Of a stretch of 64,000 nt of DNA, positions 53,038 to 62,509 are shown one piece after another. Location of the stretch: the NCBI GenBank assembly GCA_934394585.1, contig CAKRQU010000004.1, positions 1 to 64,000 of the forward strand. Reading direction: 5' to 3'. The notes under the pieces were generated by a model that saw nothing but the letters and a program-made list of their open reading frames with translations, had not been told where the DNA came from and did no database searches. This stretch comes from an uncultured Eubacteriales bacterium. GTDB lineage: Bacteria > Bacillota > Clostridia > Oscillospirales > CAG-272. The position numbers and the translations under genes are program-made. Positions within the stretch are counted from its first letter, which is position 1, and each line of letters begins with the position of its first letter.

Positions 53038-54792
53038 TCATATTTTTTTCACGCTCATGCGGGGCGTCACATAAGCTGTGTAATTGGAATAGTAAACCAC
53101 CTTGCCGGGCTTTGCTCCGGCAGGCTTTTTCAGATTTTTTACAAGTGTATAATCCACGGCGGCATTCTGCGTATCCGATATGGAGGAATAATAAGCAGCC
53201 AGCTCCGCCGCCTCGGTAAAATCGCGCGCATCCGGCTCTTCGCCCTGCTCGCAGAGCATGATGACATGTGCGCCCGCCGCGTTTTTCACATGAAACCACC
53301 AGTCGTGCTTTCCCGCCAGCTTTGTCGAAACAAAATCATTCTGTATATTGTTTCTGCCGCAGATAAGCTCGCGCCCGCCGGATGTAAGAAATCTCGCCGG
53401 TTTCGGCACATGTTTTGATGCGGCACGCGGATTTCCCTGCTTTTCGGCTTTCTTTTTCAGATATCCGCCCGCCGTCAGCTCGTTTCTTATCTCGTCGATA
53501 TCGGCTTCCGTTTCGCAGAGAGAAACGGAATTTTCCACCGTGGCAAGATATTCCAGTTCCGCCTCGGCTATTTTGCATTGCTCCGCCAGTATCACCTTTG
53601 CCGTTTTCAGCTTGGTATATTTTTTATAGTAACGCGCCGCATTCTGCGCGGGGGTAAGCTTTTCGTCCATGGGGACGCGCACTGTTTCCAGATTTTCGCT
53701 GTAGTAATCGGGCACATCGGCATATTTTGCCTTTTGCCTGAGCATATAGGCAGAAGCCGTGAGCAAATCGCCGAAGCGCTTGAATTTATCCATTTCGTCG
53801 CAGTCGGAAAGCTCCTTTTTCAGCACGTTCAGCTTTTTGGCAAGCTTTGTGCGGTTTCCCGAAACGGCGGTATGGATATCGTGCGTTTTCTGCCGCAGAG
53901 TGGCGGCGCTGTCCTTGCTTTCAAAATAGAAATCCAGCATAGCCGAAAAGCTTTCGAAATTTCTCTTTCTTTCCGCGCCGTACTGATTTATATCGATAAA
54001 TGAAAAATCAAAAGGCTCGCCGTTTTCGCGGAATACCACCGTAGGCACTGCTTTGCCGTTTTGCGCGGCGTTTACCGTGGCTTCAAAAGCTGCCCACAGC
54101 TTCTTTTCATCGGCATCACAGCAAAGAACTCCGAGCGCACCCGCCGCAAAAGCCGTTTCTCTCGCGGCAATCGGCGCAAATCCCGCATACTGCGACAAAA
54201 TGAAATCCTCGCACGGCTTTTCGCCGCAGGAGCGCATCCGCGCGGCAAAGCTCTCTTCGTTTTCGCTTTGCGGAGCGGCTTTTCCCTGCGTGGGCGGGAG
54301 CTCATACTCCGCGCCGCATACGAGCGGGCGCTTGCCCTCCGTTATATCCCCCGCGCGGAGCAGACCGAGTATTTTCTTTTTTCCCGCCACATCGCCCGCG
54401 TATATGATATTGCTGTATTTGCCCATTATTTCCACTATCAGATATCTTTTGCAGGGGAAGCCCAGCTCGTCATACGTATCGAGCGAAAATTCCACCGCAC
54501 GCTCGAAACCGAGCGTATGTACAGAGGAAAAAGAAGCGCCCGAAATATGCCTGCGAAGCTGCTGGCAGAATGCGGGCGGCGTTTTCGGATTTTCCGCGCG
54601 CGACTCCGTCAGGCTCACTCTGGAAGCGCCGGGCGTGGCGCAGAGATAAAGCTTTTTCGTTTCGCCGCCGCGACGGCAAAGCAATATCAGCCCGTAGCGC
54701 GAGGGCTGATATATTTTTTCTGTTTTTGCGCCGGAAAGCGCATCGCAAAGCTCGCGTGCAACGCACTGTGCCGTAAAGGTATCAAAAGACAT
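53038..54792 (-). CDS. rqcH: RqcH (NFACT/Rqc2 family)
   Basis: A 584-residue NFACT protein of ribosome-associated quality control: it binds split 50S-peptidyl-tRNA and adds alanine tails. NFACT-N fills about 1-230, a coiled coil about 290-420, and NFACT-R (DUF814) about 440-560 with HDWWFHVKNAAGAHVI. At the residues matching the catalytic Asp97-Arg98 of Bacillus RqcH it has Glu97-Arg98 (GFERAVEF). The start at 54792 follows GGAGG; a longer reading begins inside a terminator. Older names are FbpA/fibronectin-binding protein. The start is only 20 bases after the previous gene's terminator. Confidence 0.93.
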   Translation of the reverse strand: MSFDTFTAQCVARELCDALSGAKTEKIYQPSRYGLILLCRRGGETKKLYLCATPGASRVSLTESRAENPKTPPAFCQQLRRHISGASFSSVHTLGFERAVEFSLDTYDELGFPCKRYLIVEIMGKYSNIIYAGDVAGKKKILGLLRAGDITEGKRPLVCGAEYELPPTQGKAAPQSENEESFAARMRSCGEKPCEDFILSQYAGFAPIAARETAFAAGALGVLCCDADEKKLWAAFEATVNAAQNGKAVPTVVFRENGEPFDFSFIDINQYGAERKRNFESFSAMLDFYFESKDSAATLRQKTHDIHTAVSGNRTKLAKKLNVLKKELSDCDEMDKFKRFGDLLTASAYMLRQKAKYADVPDYYSENLETVRVPMDEKLTPAQNAARYYKKYTKLKTAKVILAEQCKIAEAELEYLATVENSVSLCETEADIDEIRNELTAGGYLKKKAEKQGNPRAASKHVPKPARFLTSGGRELICGRNNIQNDFVSTKLAGKHDWWFHVKNAAGAHVIMLCEQGEEPDARDFTEAAELAAYYSSISDTQNAAVDYTLVKNLKKPAGAKPGKVVYYSNYTAYVTPRMSVKKI

Positions 54793-54811
54793 TTTTATCC
54801 TCCGTAAAAAG

Positions 54812-54852
54812 GCGGGCGCGCAAGACAAACCGAAATTCCCTGCCGCGCCCGC
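54812..54852 (-). terminator. Terminator of the lipoprotein gene, upstream of rqcH
   Basis: GCGGGCGCG / CGCGCCCGC with a long loop; CTTTTTAC follows on the minus strand. It ends 20 bases before rqcH, leaving no room for a promoter after it. Confidence 0.8.
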
Positions 54853-54865
54853 TTTTTTCGTGCTT

Positions 54866-56005
54866 TTATTTCATTGATTTCACGTTTATTTTATCGTAAA
54901 TTTTCTGATTGTAGGGGTAGCATACCATATTCTGCGTATAAGCGTTTACGGTCGCTTTATACTCGCTGTACTGCGGAGTATACTGCGTAGCCGTGGCGGA
55001 ATATGAACTGAACATGGTCTGCGCCACGCCGGAATCTCCGTAAATGAAATTCTCATTGAAACCGAGCCTTTTCATTATGCAGAAATAGCCGAATTCCTCA
55101 TCGTAATCGCCCGTGAGAATATCACTCATGCCGTCCTTTTCCAGACCGTTTACGGTCATTGCCACAAAGCTCGATACAGACTGCACGGTATTGCTTCCCG
55201 CGTTCATTATAGCATTTGATTTGTCGAAATATATTTCGCTGTTTGTCACGCCGCTGTCGTATTTCTTTATCACGTCGTTTATCGCGGCACCGCCGTCGAG
55301 TTCCGCCTTTGCCGCATTTATTTTTTCCTGTGCTTCCTTTTCGGAAGAAGCGTCACCCTTTGTGAAAAGCACGAGAACCTGCTTTATGTGGTAGTAATTG
55401 CTTTCCGCATGCTCCACGGCATCGGGCGCTATGTGCTTCTTTATTCTCGACGAAAGCAGACCGCGCAGATACGAAAATCTGAAATATCCCTCGGTAAATC
55501 CCGTGGATTCGAAAAATTTATCGTACATTTCATCGGTATATTCGTCCATATTTTCCGTTTTGCCTATAGAAACCAGATATTTTTTGAAATTTTCCCTGTA
55601 TTCGGATTCAAAAGAGGTGTAGTCGTCGTCCGTGAGCCCCACGCCGTAGGCTTCCGCCAGTGCGTAAAGCGAATAAAATTCTATCAGATCGTCCTCTGTT
55701 TTTTCTTTTATCGCCTTTGTCTGCTCGTCTATCGTGGTGAAAATCAGCTTTTTGTTTTCGTCCTCAAGTATGCCGTCGCCGAGAAGCCCTTTGTAATACA
55801 TGAATATTCCGTAATATTCATCGAAAGGCACGAGATATTCTTTTTTGCCGTCGCCCATATCGAGTACCAGACGCAGAGCGTAATCCACTTTCACGCGCGC
55901 GCCTATCCAGTTGTAAAGTCCCGGTTTTTTCTGGCAGCCTGCAAATGCTCCGAGCGCGATAAGCAGCGCAAACAGGGCGCAAATTATTTTCACAAATCTT
56001 TTCAT
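54866..56005 (-). CDS. Lipoprotein resembling SurA/PrsA-type foldases
   Basis: A 379-residue secreted lipoprotein: MKR start, hydrophobic core, lipobox FAGC with acylated Cys24. The helical middle (about 85-205) looks like the SurA-N-type part and the stretch after residue 207 (YYHIKQVLVLFTKGDASSEKEAQEKINAAKAELDGGAAINDVIKKYDSG) matches the start of a parvulin peptidyl-prolyl isomerase domain, but the second half is diverged and key active-site residues are not clear. It probably helps proteins fold outside the membrane; activity is doubtful. Own promoter at 56080-56108. Confidence 0.75.
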   Translation of the reverse strand: MKRFVKIICALFALLIALGAFAGCQKKPGLYNWIGARVKVDYALRLVLDMGDGKKEYLVPFDEYYGIFMYYKGLLGDGILEDENKKLIFTTIDEQTKAIKEKTEDDLIEFYSLYALAEAYGVGLTDDDYTSFESEYRENFKKYLVSIGKTENMDEYTDEMYDKFFESTGFTEGYFRFSYLRGLLSSRIKKHIAPDAVEHAESNYYHIKQVLVLFTKGDASSEKEAQEKINAAKAELDGGAAINDVIKKYDSGVTNSEIYFDKSNAIMNAGSNTVQSVSSFVAMTVNGLEKDGMSDILTGDYDEEFGYFCIMKRLGFNENFIYGDSGVAQTMFSSYSATATQYTPQYSEYKATVNAYTQNMVCYPYNQKIYDKINVKSMK

Positions 56006-56079
56006 TTCAAACTCCGTTCGCTTTTATTTTTCATTTCAGCCGGAATGACGGAAATATCCGAATATAAATATTCTTATAT

Positions 56080-56108
56080 ATATTATCACAAATCCGCGGA
56101 AATTTCAA
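56080..56108 (-). promoter_or_regulatory. Promoter of the foldase-like lipoprotein gene
   Basis: TTGAAA at 56108-56103, 17-base spacer, TAATAT at 56085-56080 on the minus strand. Confidence 0.7.
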
Positions 56109-56124
56109 CTTATATTTTGAATTT

Positions 56125-57198
56125 TTACATATTATCGGCAAAAATATCCCGAAGTATTTTGTCGCGCACGTCTTCCACCGCGGAAAAATCGGTATTTTCG
56201 ATATAAATTGCCTCGAGTGCGGCGTGTACCCGCTTTACCTGCGCGAGATTTTCGTTTGCCGCGTCCATCAGGCATTCAAAGCATTTGCGGGAAAATTTCA
56301 GCTTGCGCCGCATCGCGGAAAGCGCATTTTTATCGGCAAAACGCAGGATATTTATATTGTGCTCGCCGTATCGGCATTTTTCTTCGTCGCGGCATACGGT
56401 AAAAAGCACATCCGCGCCCTTTATGTAGAGTGATTCCAGTCTGTCGCGGCGCAGCGGCGACGGGCATTTTATCAGCGGCATGCCCGCATCCGCGCACATT
56501 TTTCCCAGCTCCGTGAGAAAATATCCGCCCAGCCCGTACTTTTCCGAAACGGTATATACTTTTTTTGCGCAGTCCTCAAGCGTGGTAAGATGCACTTCCC
56601 CCGATGTGCCTATCGCGTCCACATATTTTTCTTCGCTTTCGCAGGCAAAGCCGCGCGGCAATGTGACGGCACGGATAAGCCGCTTCTGCGCGGCTGCAGC
56701 TTTTGCAAAATCGTATGCGGAAAGCGCCCATTCCTCGGTTTCGCGCGAAACCTTGCCCGCGGCGGAAAGAAAACGGTATGCCGCGCGGTAATATTCGGAA
56801 TTTTCGGCTGCCGTCGCTATTATTTCGTCCCTGCGTGCGCGCAGTCCCGTCATATTGAAAGCATCGTAAAGGCTGACTACGGTTTCCGCGGCGGCGGGAT
56901 ATTTCGGATCCGTCGCATGAGGTGCCGTCCCGTCGAGCACGGCGCAGGAAAGCGCGGGGATTATCACGCCGTCGAGCGACTGCGTATCGGACGAGCAGTA
57001 ATAAAGCTCCGCCTCATAGCCCTTTTCCTCCGCCTTTGCGGCTATATGCTTCATCAGAGTGGATTTTCCCGTGCCGGGTCCGCCCTTTATTATGAAAATT
57101 TTTTTGAGCGAATGCGGCGAAAAAACGCTTCCGAAAAGATTTCGAAAGCCCTCCTCGGTATTTGCCGCCGCAAAAAAAGCGCGCTTTCCGTTTTTCAT
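56125..57198 (-). CDS. P-loop ATPase, PRK06851-like family
   Basis: A 357-residue protein with a clear Walker A GGPGTGKSTLMKHIA (about 35-49) in the frame FIIKGGPGTGKST. It resembles the PRK06851 group of uncharacterised Firmicutes proteins with two P-loop-like halves; the second half has no intact Walker A. Function is unknown. I choose the start at 57198 because GGAAAGGCGG lies just upstream; longer readings (ATG at 57241 or 57276) have no ribosome site. It diverges from rpsU. No partner gene is evident. Confidence 0.75.
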   Translation of the reverse strand: MKNGKRAFFAAANTEEGFRNLFGSVFSPHSLKKIFIIKGGPGTGKSTLMKHIAAKAEEKGYEAELYYCSSDTQSLDGVIIPALSCAVLDGTAPHATDPKYPAAAETVVSLYDAFNMTGLRARRDEIIATAAENSEYYRAAYRFLSAAGKVSRETEEWALSAYDFAKAAAAQKRLIRAVTLPRGFACESEEKYVDAIGTSGEVHLTTLEDCAKKVYTVSEKYGLGGYFLTELGKMCADAGMPLIKCPSPLRRDRLESLYIKGADVLFTVCRDEEKCRYGEHNINILRFADKNALSAMRRKLKFSRKCFECLMDAANENLAQVKRVHAALEAIYIENTDFSAVEDVRDKILRDIFADNM

Positions 57199-57343
57199 GT
57201 ATACCGCCTTTCCGTCGCCGTTTTCCGCAGAAAACCGCGCCATTACAGTTTTATCTTTTTTATTTTTCAATGGCATTGTATGCCGCGCATCGGCAAATGA
57301 CAAAGTTTTTTTGAATAAATAAAATAATTTTTGAAAAATCATA

Positions 57344-57372
57344 TTGACATACGGCACATATTTGTGTATAAT
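57344..57372 (+). promoter_or_regulatory. Promoter of rpsU
   Basis: TTGACA at 57344-57349, 17-base spacer, TATAAT at 57367-57372: a consensus promoter. Confidence 0.92.
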
Positions 57373-57430
57373 GATAAACGAGAATTTTTGTTCTGAACGC
57401 TTTGTTTTATTTGCGGGGGGAGGGATTAAG

Positions 57431-57610
57431 ATGGCTGAAATAAGAGTTAAAGAAAACGAATCGCTTGACAGCGCTCTTCGCAGATTTAAAAGACAGTGCG
57501 CTCGTTCAGGCGTTATTGCCGAAGTAAAGAAGAGAGAGCACTACGAAAAGCCGAGTGTTAAACGCAAGAAAAAATCTGAAGCGGCAAGAAAGCGCAAATT
57601 CAAGAGCTGA
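57431..57610 (+). CDS. rpsU: Ribosomal protein S21
   Basis: A 59-residue basic small-subunit protein. The N-terminal IRVKENESLDSALRRFKRQCARSG and the Lys/Arg-rich tail (KRKKKSEAARKRKFKS) are standard. S21 helps start-site binding near the anti-Shine-Dalgarno. The ATG at 57431 follows GGGGGGAGGG. Strong promoter, single gene, terminator behind. Confidence 0.96.
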   Translation: MAEIRVKENESLDSALRRFKRQCARSGVIAEVKKREHYEKPSVKRKKKSEAARKRKFKS

Positions 57611-57617
57611 TTGCAGC

Positions 57618-57654
57618 ACGCCCCGCGAGGCTTAATGCTTTGCAGGGCGTTTTT
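57618..57654 (+). terminator. Terminator of rpsU
   Basis: ACGCCC / GGGCGT outer stem with an inner GC-AGGC hairpin, then T4. It also lies just ahead of rimM, so rimM-trmD may depend on readthrough. Confidence 0.6.
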
Positions 57655-57681
57655 CATTATAAAATAAATTACGGTATTGTC

Positions 57682-58203
57682 ATGAATGAAATGAAAGAAC
57701 ATATAGAAATAGGAAAAATAATAAATACACGCGGTATACGCGGCGAACTGAAAATAGAACCGTGGAGCGACAGCCCCGCGGCGCTTCTCGGCGTAAAACG
57801 CTTTTATTTCGAAAACGGAGAAAGCGCCGCCGTTCATTCGCTCCGCGTGCTCGGCGGGCGCTTTCTGCTCGCCTTTGCCGACGGCGTAACCACGCCAGAA
57901 GAGGCGCGGAAGCTGATGGGAAAGACCGTGCTGGCAAACAGAAACGAAATAAAAAAGGCGCCCGACGCCGTTTTTATCTGCGATCTGATAGGGCTCCCCG
58001 TGACAGATGCCGAAAACGGCACCGTATACGGCACGCTTTCCGACGTTATCGAAGGCGTGGCGCAGAGGCTCTACTGCGTGAAAACGCAAAAAGGCACCGT
58101 GCTCATCCCCGATGTGCCCGAATTTATAAAAAGGACCGACGCCGAAAAAGGCGTTTTCATAAAACCGATAGCAGGATTTTTCGATGAAGGAGAAGAAGTA
58201 TAA
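57682..58203 (+). CDS. rimM: RimM, ribosome maturation factor
   Basis: A 173-residue protein for late 30S head assembly (S19 region). The N-terminal barrel is seen as IEIGKIINTRGIRGELKIEPWSD (about 8-30) and the PRC-barrel part at about 98-170 (IPDVPEFIKRTD). The start is uncertain: ATG at 57682 is chosen; an ATG three codons later is equally possible; neither has a strong ribosome site. The next gene, trmD, begins at the base after its stop. Confidence 0.92.
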   Translation: MNEMKEHIEIGKIINTRGIRGELKIEPWSDSPAALLGVKRFYFENGESAAVHSLRVLGGRFLLAFADGVTTPEEARKLMGKTVLANRNEIKKAPDAVFICDLIGLPVTDAENGTVYGTLSDVIEGVAQRLYCVKTQKGTVLIPDVPEFIKRTDAEKGVFIKPIAGFFDEGEEV

Positions 58204-58917
58204 ATGCGTTTCGATATAATGACGCTTTTCCCCGAGCTGACAGAAACGGTGCTTTCCGAAAGCATTATCGGCAGGGCGCGCAAGGCGGGAATACTTGATA
58301 TACATTCGTATAATATACGCGATTATTCAAAGGACAAACACCGCCGCGTGGACGATACTCCCTACGGCGGCGGCAAAGGAATGCTGATGAGCCCCGTGCC
58401 GATATACGATTGCTTTACGGCGGTGACTTCTCCCGAAACAAACCCGGCAAAAAAGCGCCGCGTGATATATATGTCGCCGCAGGGGCGTGTTCTCACGCAG
58501 CAAAAAGCGACGGAACTTGCCGCGGATTACGATAATATCGTCATACTATGCGGTCATTACGAGGGCGTGGATCAGCGCATAATAGATGAAATAATAGACG
58601 AGGAAATTTCCATAGGCGACTATGTTCTCACGGGCGGAGAAATCCCCGCGTGCATCCTCGTCGATTGCGTCGGCAGGCTCGTCCCCGGCGTTCTTTCCGA
58701 TGCGGAATGCTATGAAAAAGAAAGCTTTTCCGACGGGCTTCTCGAATATCCACAGTATACCCGCCCGTATGATTTCCGCGGCAGACTCGTCCCCGACGAG
58801 CTGATCAGCGGTCACCACGCCAATATAGAAAAATGGAGGCGCATGAAAGCGGAGGAAAAAACGCGCGCCGTGCGTCCCGATCTGCTCGCGCAGTGCGGCG
58901 AAAACGAGAAAAAATAA
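58204..58917 (+). CDS. trmD: TrmD, tRNA (guanine37-N1)-methyltransferase
   Basis: A 237-residue SPOUT methyltransferase putting m1G at position 37 of several tRNAs to hold the reading frame. The knot region IGDYVLTGGEIPACILVDCVGRLVPGVL (about 138-165) binds SAM; YGGGKGML and LCGHYEGVDQR are also typical. It follows rimM directly. The C-terminal tail is normal in length. No rplS follows, although that is common. Confidence 0.97.
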   Translation: MRFDIMTLFPELTETVLSESIIGRARKAGILDIHSYNIRDYSKDKHRRVDDTPYGGGKGMLMSPVPIYDCFTAVTSPETNPAKKRRVIYMSPQGRVLTQQKATELAADYDNIVILCGHYEGVDQRIIDEIIDEEISIGDYVLTGGEIPACILVDCVGRLVPGVLSDAECYEKESFSDGLLEYPQYTRPYDFRGRLVPDELISGHHANIEKWRRMKAEEKTRAVRPDLLAQCGENEKK

Positions 58918-59015
58918 GCTGCGACGGGGATTTCCGCCATTTTATAAATTTGTATATAACAGCCCTTTTCGGGCGATAATCAAGCGATGAAGCACAAAAA
59001 ACGGAGGGGAGAAAA

Positions 59016-60569
59016 ATGGCTGAAAAAAAGCACGGCGCGGTGAAAACCGTCGGTCTTATGATGGCTGTCACCGCCGTATCGAAACTGCTCGGCATGGTGC
59101 GCCAGATGATATTCGGCTCGGTTTTTGCGGAAAGTGCACAGGCTTCCGCTTTTCTCGCGGCGTCCTCCGTTTCGCTTTCGCTTTTCGATATTCTCTTTGC
59201 CGGCGCGATAGCGGGGTGCTTTATACCCATGTTCGGCGAAGCGAAAAAAAGCGGCACGGAGCGCGCGGAAAAATTTTCATCGTCGTTTCTTCTCGCCGTT
59301 TCTCTGATGATAGCGGCGGCTTCCGCCCTGCTCATGATATTTCCGCGCACGGCGATATCCGTGCTTTCCCCCGCGATGGAAAGCGAAACGGCGGCTCTCG
59401 CCGCACGCCTGCTGCGCATAATGATGCCCGCCTCCGTTTTTGCGGGAGTGACGTATATTTTCGCGGGGCTTCTGCAGTCAAACGGAATGTTTATCCTGCC
59501 GTCGGCGGCATCGTCCGTTTCAAATATCATGCTGATAATCTGCCTCGCCCTTTTTTCAGGCGAAGCAAGCGAAAAAAGCATTGTCACGCTTTCCTTTGTA
59601 TATACGGCTTCGTGGGCGGCGCAGGCCGCCCTGCTCGTCATCCCCGCCTATGTTAAAAAGGCGGCACCGAAAGCGAAACCCGATCTTCATAATGCGGATA
59701 TGCTTACCGCGCTGAAAAAAGCGCCCGCAGTGACCGCCGGCTCGTGGCTTCTGCCGCTCGGTCTGCTCGCGGCGACATTTTTCGCGCCGTTTATTTCGGA
59801 TACGGCGATCACATCGTATAATTACGCCTACAATATCTTCATCATAGTTTCGGGCGTGCTCACCTACGGCGTATGCAATTTCGTTTTCCCGAAATTTTCC
59901 GCGGCGGACAAAGGCGAATTTGCGCCGCTTCTGCGCCGCGCGATAAAAAGCGCTCTGATGCTCGTTTTTCCTTTTACCGCGGGCAGCGCCGTGCTTTCTC
60001 TGCGGATAACGGAAATAATATATCTGCGCGGAAATTTCTCGTCGGAGCTCGCTTTTGAATGTGCTTCTCTGCTCACGATTTTTGCCTTTGCAATGCCGTT
60101 TTTTGCTGTATATGAAGTGCTGTGCCGCGCGTTTTATTCCGCAGGCAAAGCACGCATCCCCGCCGTGGCTGCGCTGTCCTCCGCGCTTGTATGCGTGATA
60201 TCAAATCTCATCTTCTTCGCCGCCGGCGGCAAAAGCGCCGTGTCGCTTGCCGTTTCATTTCTGCTTTCTCAGATAACTGCGGCGCTCATCCTCTGCGTAT
60301 GTGCAAAAAAGCATTTCGCGCTTTTCTCCATAGGCATGGCGCGGGAAACGGCAAAATCGGCTTTTTCCGCAGCTGTCTGCGGCGTCGCAATGTACTTTTT
60401 AAACGAGGCGGCAAAAAAAATATCCGCAAAAAGCGGATTTTTGCAAAATTTATTTGCCTCGGCTATTGTTTTTTCGGCTGGATGTGTGGTATATTTAATA
60501 TGTATATATATTTTCGGACTGATAAAATCGCCGGGAAAAACCGATTCTGACGGAAAGGAGCGCAGCTGA
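59016..60569 (+). CDS. murJ: MurJ/MviN lipid II flippase
   Basis: A 517-residue MOP-family membrane protein with about 14 transmembrane segments. The N-terminus (KTVGLMMAVTAVSKLLGMVRQMIFGSVFAESAQASAFLAA) with the conserved Arg is typical of MviN/MurJ. Its family role is to flip lipid-linked peptidoglycan precursors. The following O-antigen-ligase-like gene overlaps it by one base, so here it may instead flip a polysaccharide-linked lipid; this is inference. GGAGGGGAG precedes the ATG. Confidence 0.9.
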   Translation: MAEKKHGAVKTVGLMMAVTAVSKLLGMVRQMIFGSVFAESAQASAFLAASSVSLSLFDILFAGAIAGCFIPMFGEAKKSGTERAEKFSSSFLLAVSLMIAAASALLMIFPRTAISVLSPAMESETAALAARLLRIMMPASVFAGVTYIFAGLLQSNGMFILPSAASSVSNIMLIICLALFSGEASEKSIVTLSFVYTASWAAQAALLVIPAYVKKAAPKAKPDLHNADMLTALKKAPAVTAGSWLLPLGLLAATFFAPFISDTAITSYNYAYNIFIIVSGVLTYGVCNFVFPKFSAADKGEFAPLLRRAIKSALMLVFPFTAGSAVLSLRITEIIYLRGNFSSELAFECASLLTIFAFAMPFFAVYEVLCRAFYSAGKARIPAVAALSSALVCVISNLIFFAAGGKSAVSLAVSFLLSQITAALILCVCAKKHFALFSIGMARETAKSAFSAAVCGVAMYFLNEAAKKISAKSGFLQNLFASAIVFSAGCVVYLICIYIFGLIKSPGKTDSDGKERS

Positions 60570-62473
60570 TGGCAAAACAGGAAAAAGCAAAAAGAAGAAA
60601 CGGCGCGAAATACAGCGTGATAGTCACGCTCGTGATGCGCTTTGCCTCGTTTATCTATAACGGCATACTGAAAAGCGTTTTTGCTTTTCTCATGACTTCT
60701 TACGACAGGATAGCCGAGGCGGGCAGAAATTCGCTCTGCGCATCCGTATGCAAAAAGATTTCCGCGGGGCTTTCCGTGCGGAGCACAAAGCAACGCATTT
60801 CCGGCGGGATAGAAAAAAGCGTTTTCCTCGGTCTTTGGAAAAAAATCTGCAATACGTTTCTGTGCGCGCCGGTTTCCGTTTTCGGCGTTTTTTCCGCTTC
60901 CTTCGGGCTTTACAGCACGGTCATTTATATAATGAAAGCGGTGGCTTTCGGATATGAAAGAAATTTCGCCGATCCCGCCGTGGGTGCCTTTTTCCTCCTG
61001 CTTTCCGTTTTCTTTTTCGCCTCGGGTCAGTCCGTTTCGCAGGCGTTTGCGGAAAGCCGCATACTCACTTTTGCAATAAACGATTTTCTCGGCGTCCGCG
61101 GTTTTGATGCACGTCCGCAATCCGCAGAGGGACGCGGCGCCACAAATATAATGTTTCTGCTCGGCATGATACTTGGGCTTGCCACCATACTCGTGCGCCC
61201 GCTACACATTATCGCCGCCATAGCGCTGATAGCTTTTGCCTCTTTCGTAATGGCATATCCGGAATCGGGAGTACTGCTCGTTTTCCTGCTGCTTCCTTTC
61301 CTGAAAACAAAGATGCTCGCCGCCATAGTGATACTCATCGCGATATCGCTTTTCGTGAAGCTGATCCGCGGCAAGCGTGTACTGAAATTTTCGCCATGCG
61401 ATATTCCCGTCGCGGTGCTGATGCTCTTTTATCTCCTCGGCGGCATAAACTCCGTCACGCCTGCGGAAAGCATGAAGCGCGCGCTTTTATACATTTGCTT
61501 CATGTCTATGTATTTCATGGTGAAAAGCCTGCTCTGCTCCGCAAAAATGCTCGCGCGCGCGATTTCCTGCTGCGTGATATCGCTCGGTCTGGTTTCGCTC
61601 ATCGGCATAGCGGAATATTTCATAGGAAGTCCCATGCTCGACTGGATAGACACGCAGGCATTTTCATATATCCGCGGCAGAGCCGTTTCCGTTTTTGAAA
61701 ATCCGAATGTCCTCGGCGAATTTCTGATAATGACCATACCCGTGGCGACAGCGGCGGTGCTCAGCAAAAAAGCGGACGGCGTGCGCAGCAGATTTGCCTC
61801 GGCTATGGCGGCGCTTCTCGGTTGCGGGTGCCTTGTTCTCACATGGTCGCGCGGCGCATGGCTCGGATTTGTCATATCCATGGTATTTTTCGCGCTTTTT
61901 GCAAGCAGAAAAATGTTTGCCGCCATGATCATAGCTTCGCCGCTCGCTTCCCTTCTCGTTTTTGCAAAGGGCAGCTCGATACTCGGCAGATTTACAAATC
62001 TTTCCGATTCATCCACATCATACAGGGTAAATATCTGGCGCGGCGCGCTCGATATGATAAAAGAAAATCTCATTTCCGGCATAGGGACAGGCGAGAGCGC
62101 ATTTTCGAAAATATATCCCCTGCACGCCATAGGCGGCGCGGAGGTGGCTTACCACAGTCACAGCCTGTATCTGCAATTCATTGTTGAAATGGGCATATTC
62201 GCGCTCATCGCATTTCTCATTTTCGTCGTGGTTCTGGTGTCGCGCGGATTTTCCTTCATCCGCCGGTACGGCAATGCGCCGGAAAAGCTGATGTGCATCG
62301 CGCTTTTCACCGGCCTTGCGGCTTTCCTGATACAGGGCGCGACGGATTTCGTTTTTTACAATTACCGCATATTCCTCTTTTTCTGGATGATGACGGGGCT
62401 CGCCGTTTCCTATACGGATTTTGCTTTTGAAAAGGCAAGGGACGAAGCCGAGCATTATCTTTCGGGAATTTGA
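60569..62473 (+). CDS. O-antigen ligase / polymerase-like membrane protein
   Basis: A 634-residue membrane protein with about 12 segments. The Wzy_C region is visible: a large loop with the conserved NIWRGALDMIKENLISGIGTGESAF and HSHSLYLQFIVEMG stretch (about 495-545), where ligases bind their lipid-linked substrate. Its N-terminal ~95 residues are an unusual basic extension (MAKQEKAKRRNG...) before the first membrane segment. It would polymerise or ligate a surface polysaccharide. Start overlaps the murJ stop by one base (TGATG). Confidence 0.88.
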   Translation: MAKQEKAKRRNGAKYSVIVTLVMRFASFIYNGILKSVFAFLMTSYDRIAEAGRNSLCASVCKKISAGLSVRSTKQRISGGIEKSVFLGLWKKICNTFLCAPVSVFGVFSASFGLYSTVIYIMKAVAFGYERNFADPAVGAFFLLLSVFFFASGQSVSQAFAESRILTFAINDFLGVRGFDARPQSAEGRGATNIMFLLGMILGLATILVRPLHIIAAIALIAFASFVMAYPESGVLLVFLLLPFLKTKMLAAIVILIAISLFVKLIRGKRVLKFSPCDIPVAVLMLFYLLGGINSVTPAESMKRALLYICFMSMYFMVKSLLCSAKMLARAISCCVISLGLVSLIGIAEYFIGSPMLDWIDTQAFSYIRGRAVSVFENPNVLGEFLIMTIPVATAAVLSKKADGVRSRFASAMAALLGCGCLVLTWSRGAWLGFVISMVFFALFASRKMFAAMIIASPLASLLVFAKGSSILGRFTNLSDSSTSYRVNIWRGALDMIKENLISGIGTGESAFSKIYPLHAIGGAEVAYHSHSLYLQFIVEMGIFALIAFLIFVVVLVSRGFSFIRRYGNAPEKLMCIALFTGLAAFLIQGATDFVFYNYRIFLFFWMMTGLAVSYTDFAFEKARDEAEHYLSGI

Positions 62474-62509
62474 TTTCATTTGTAATATTTTCGGAAAGGA
62501 CATATAAAT

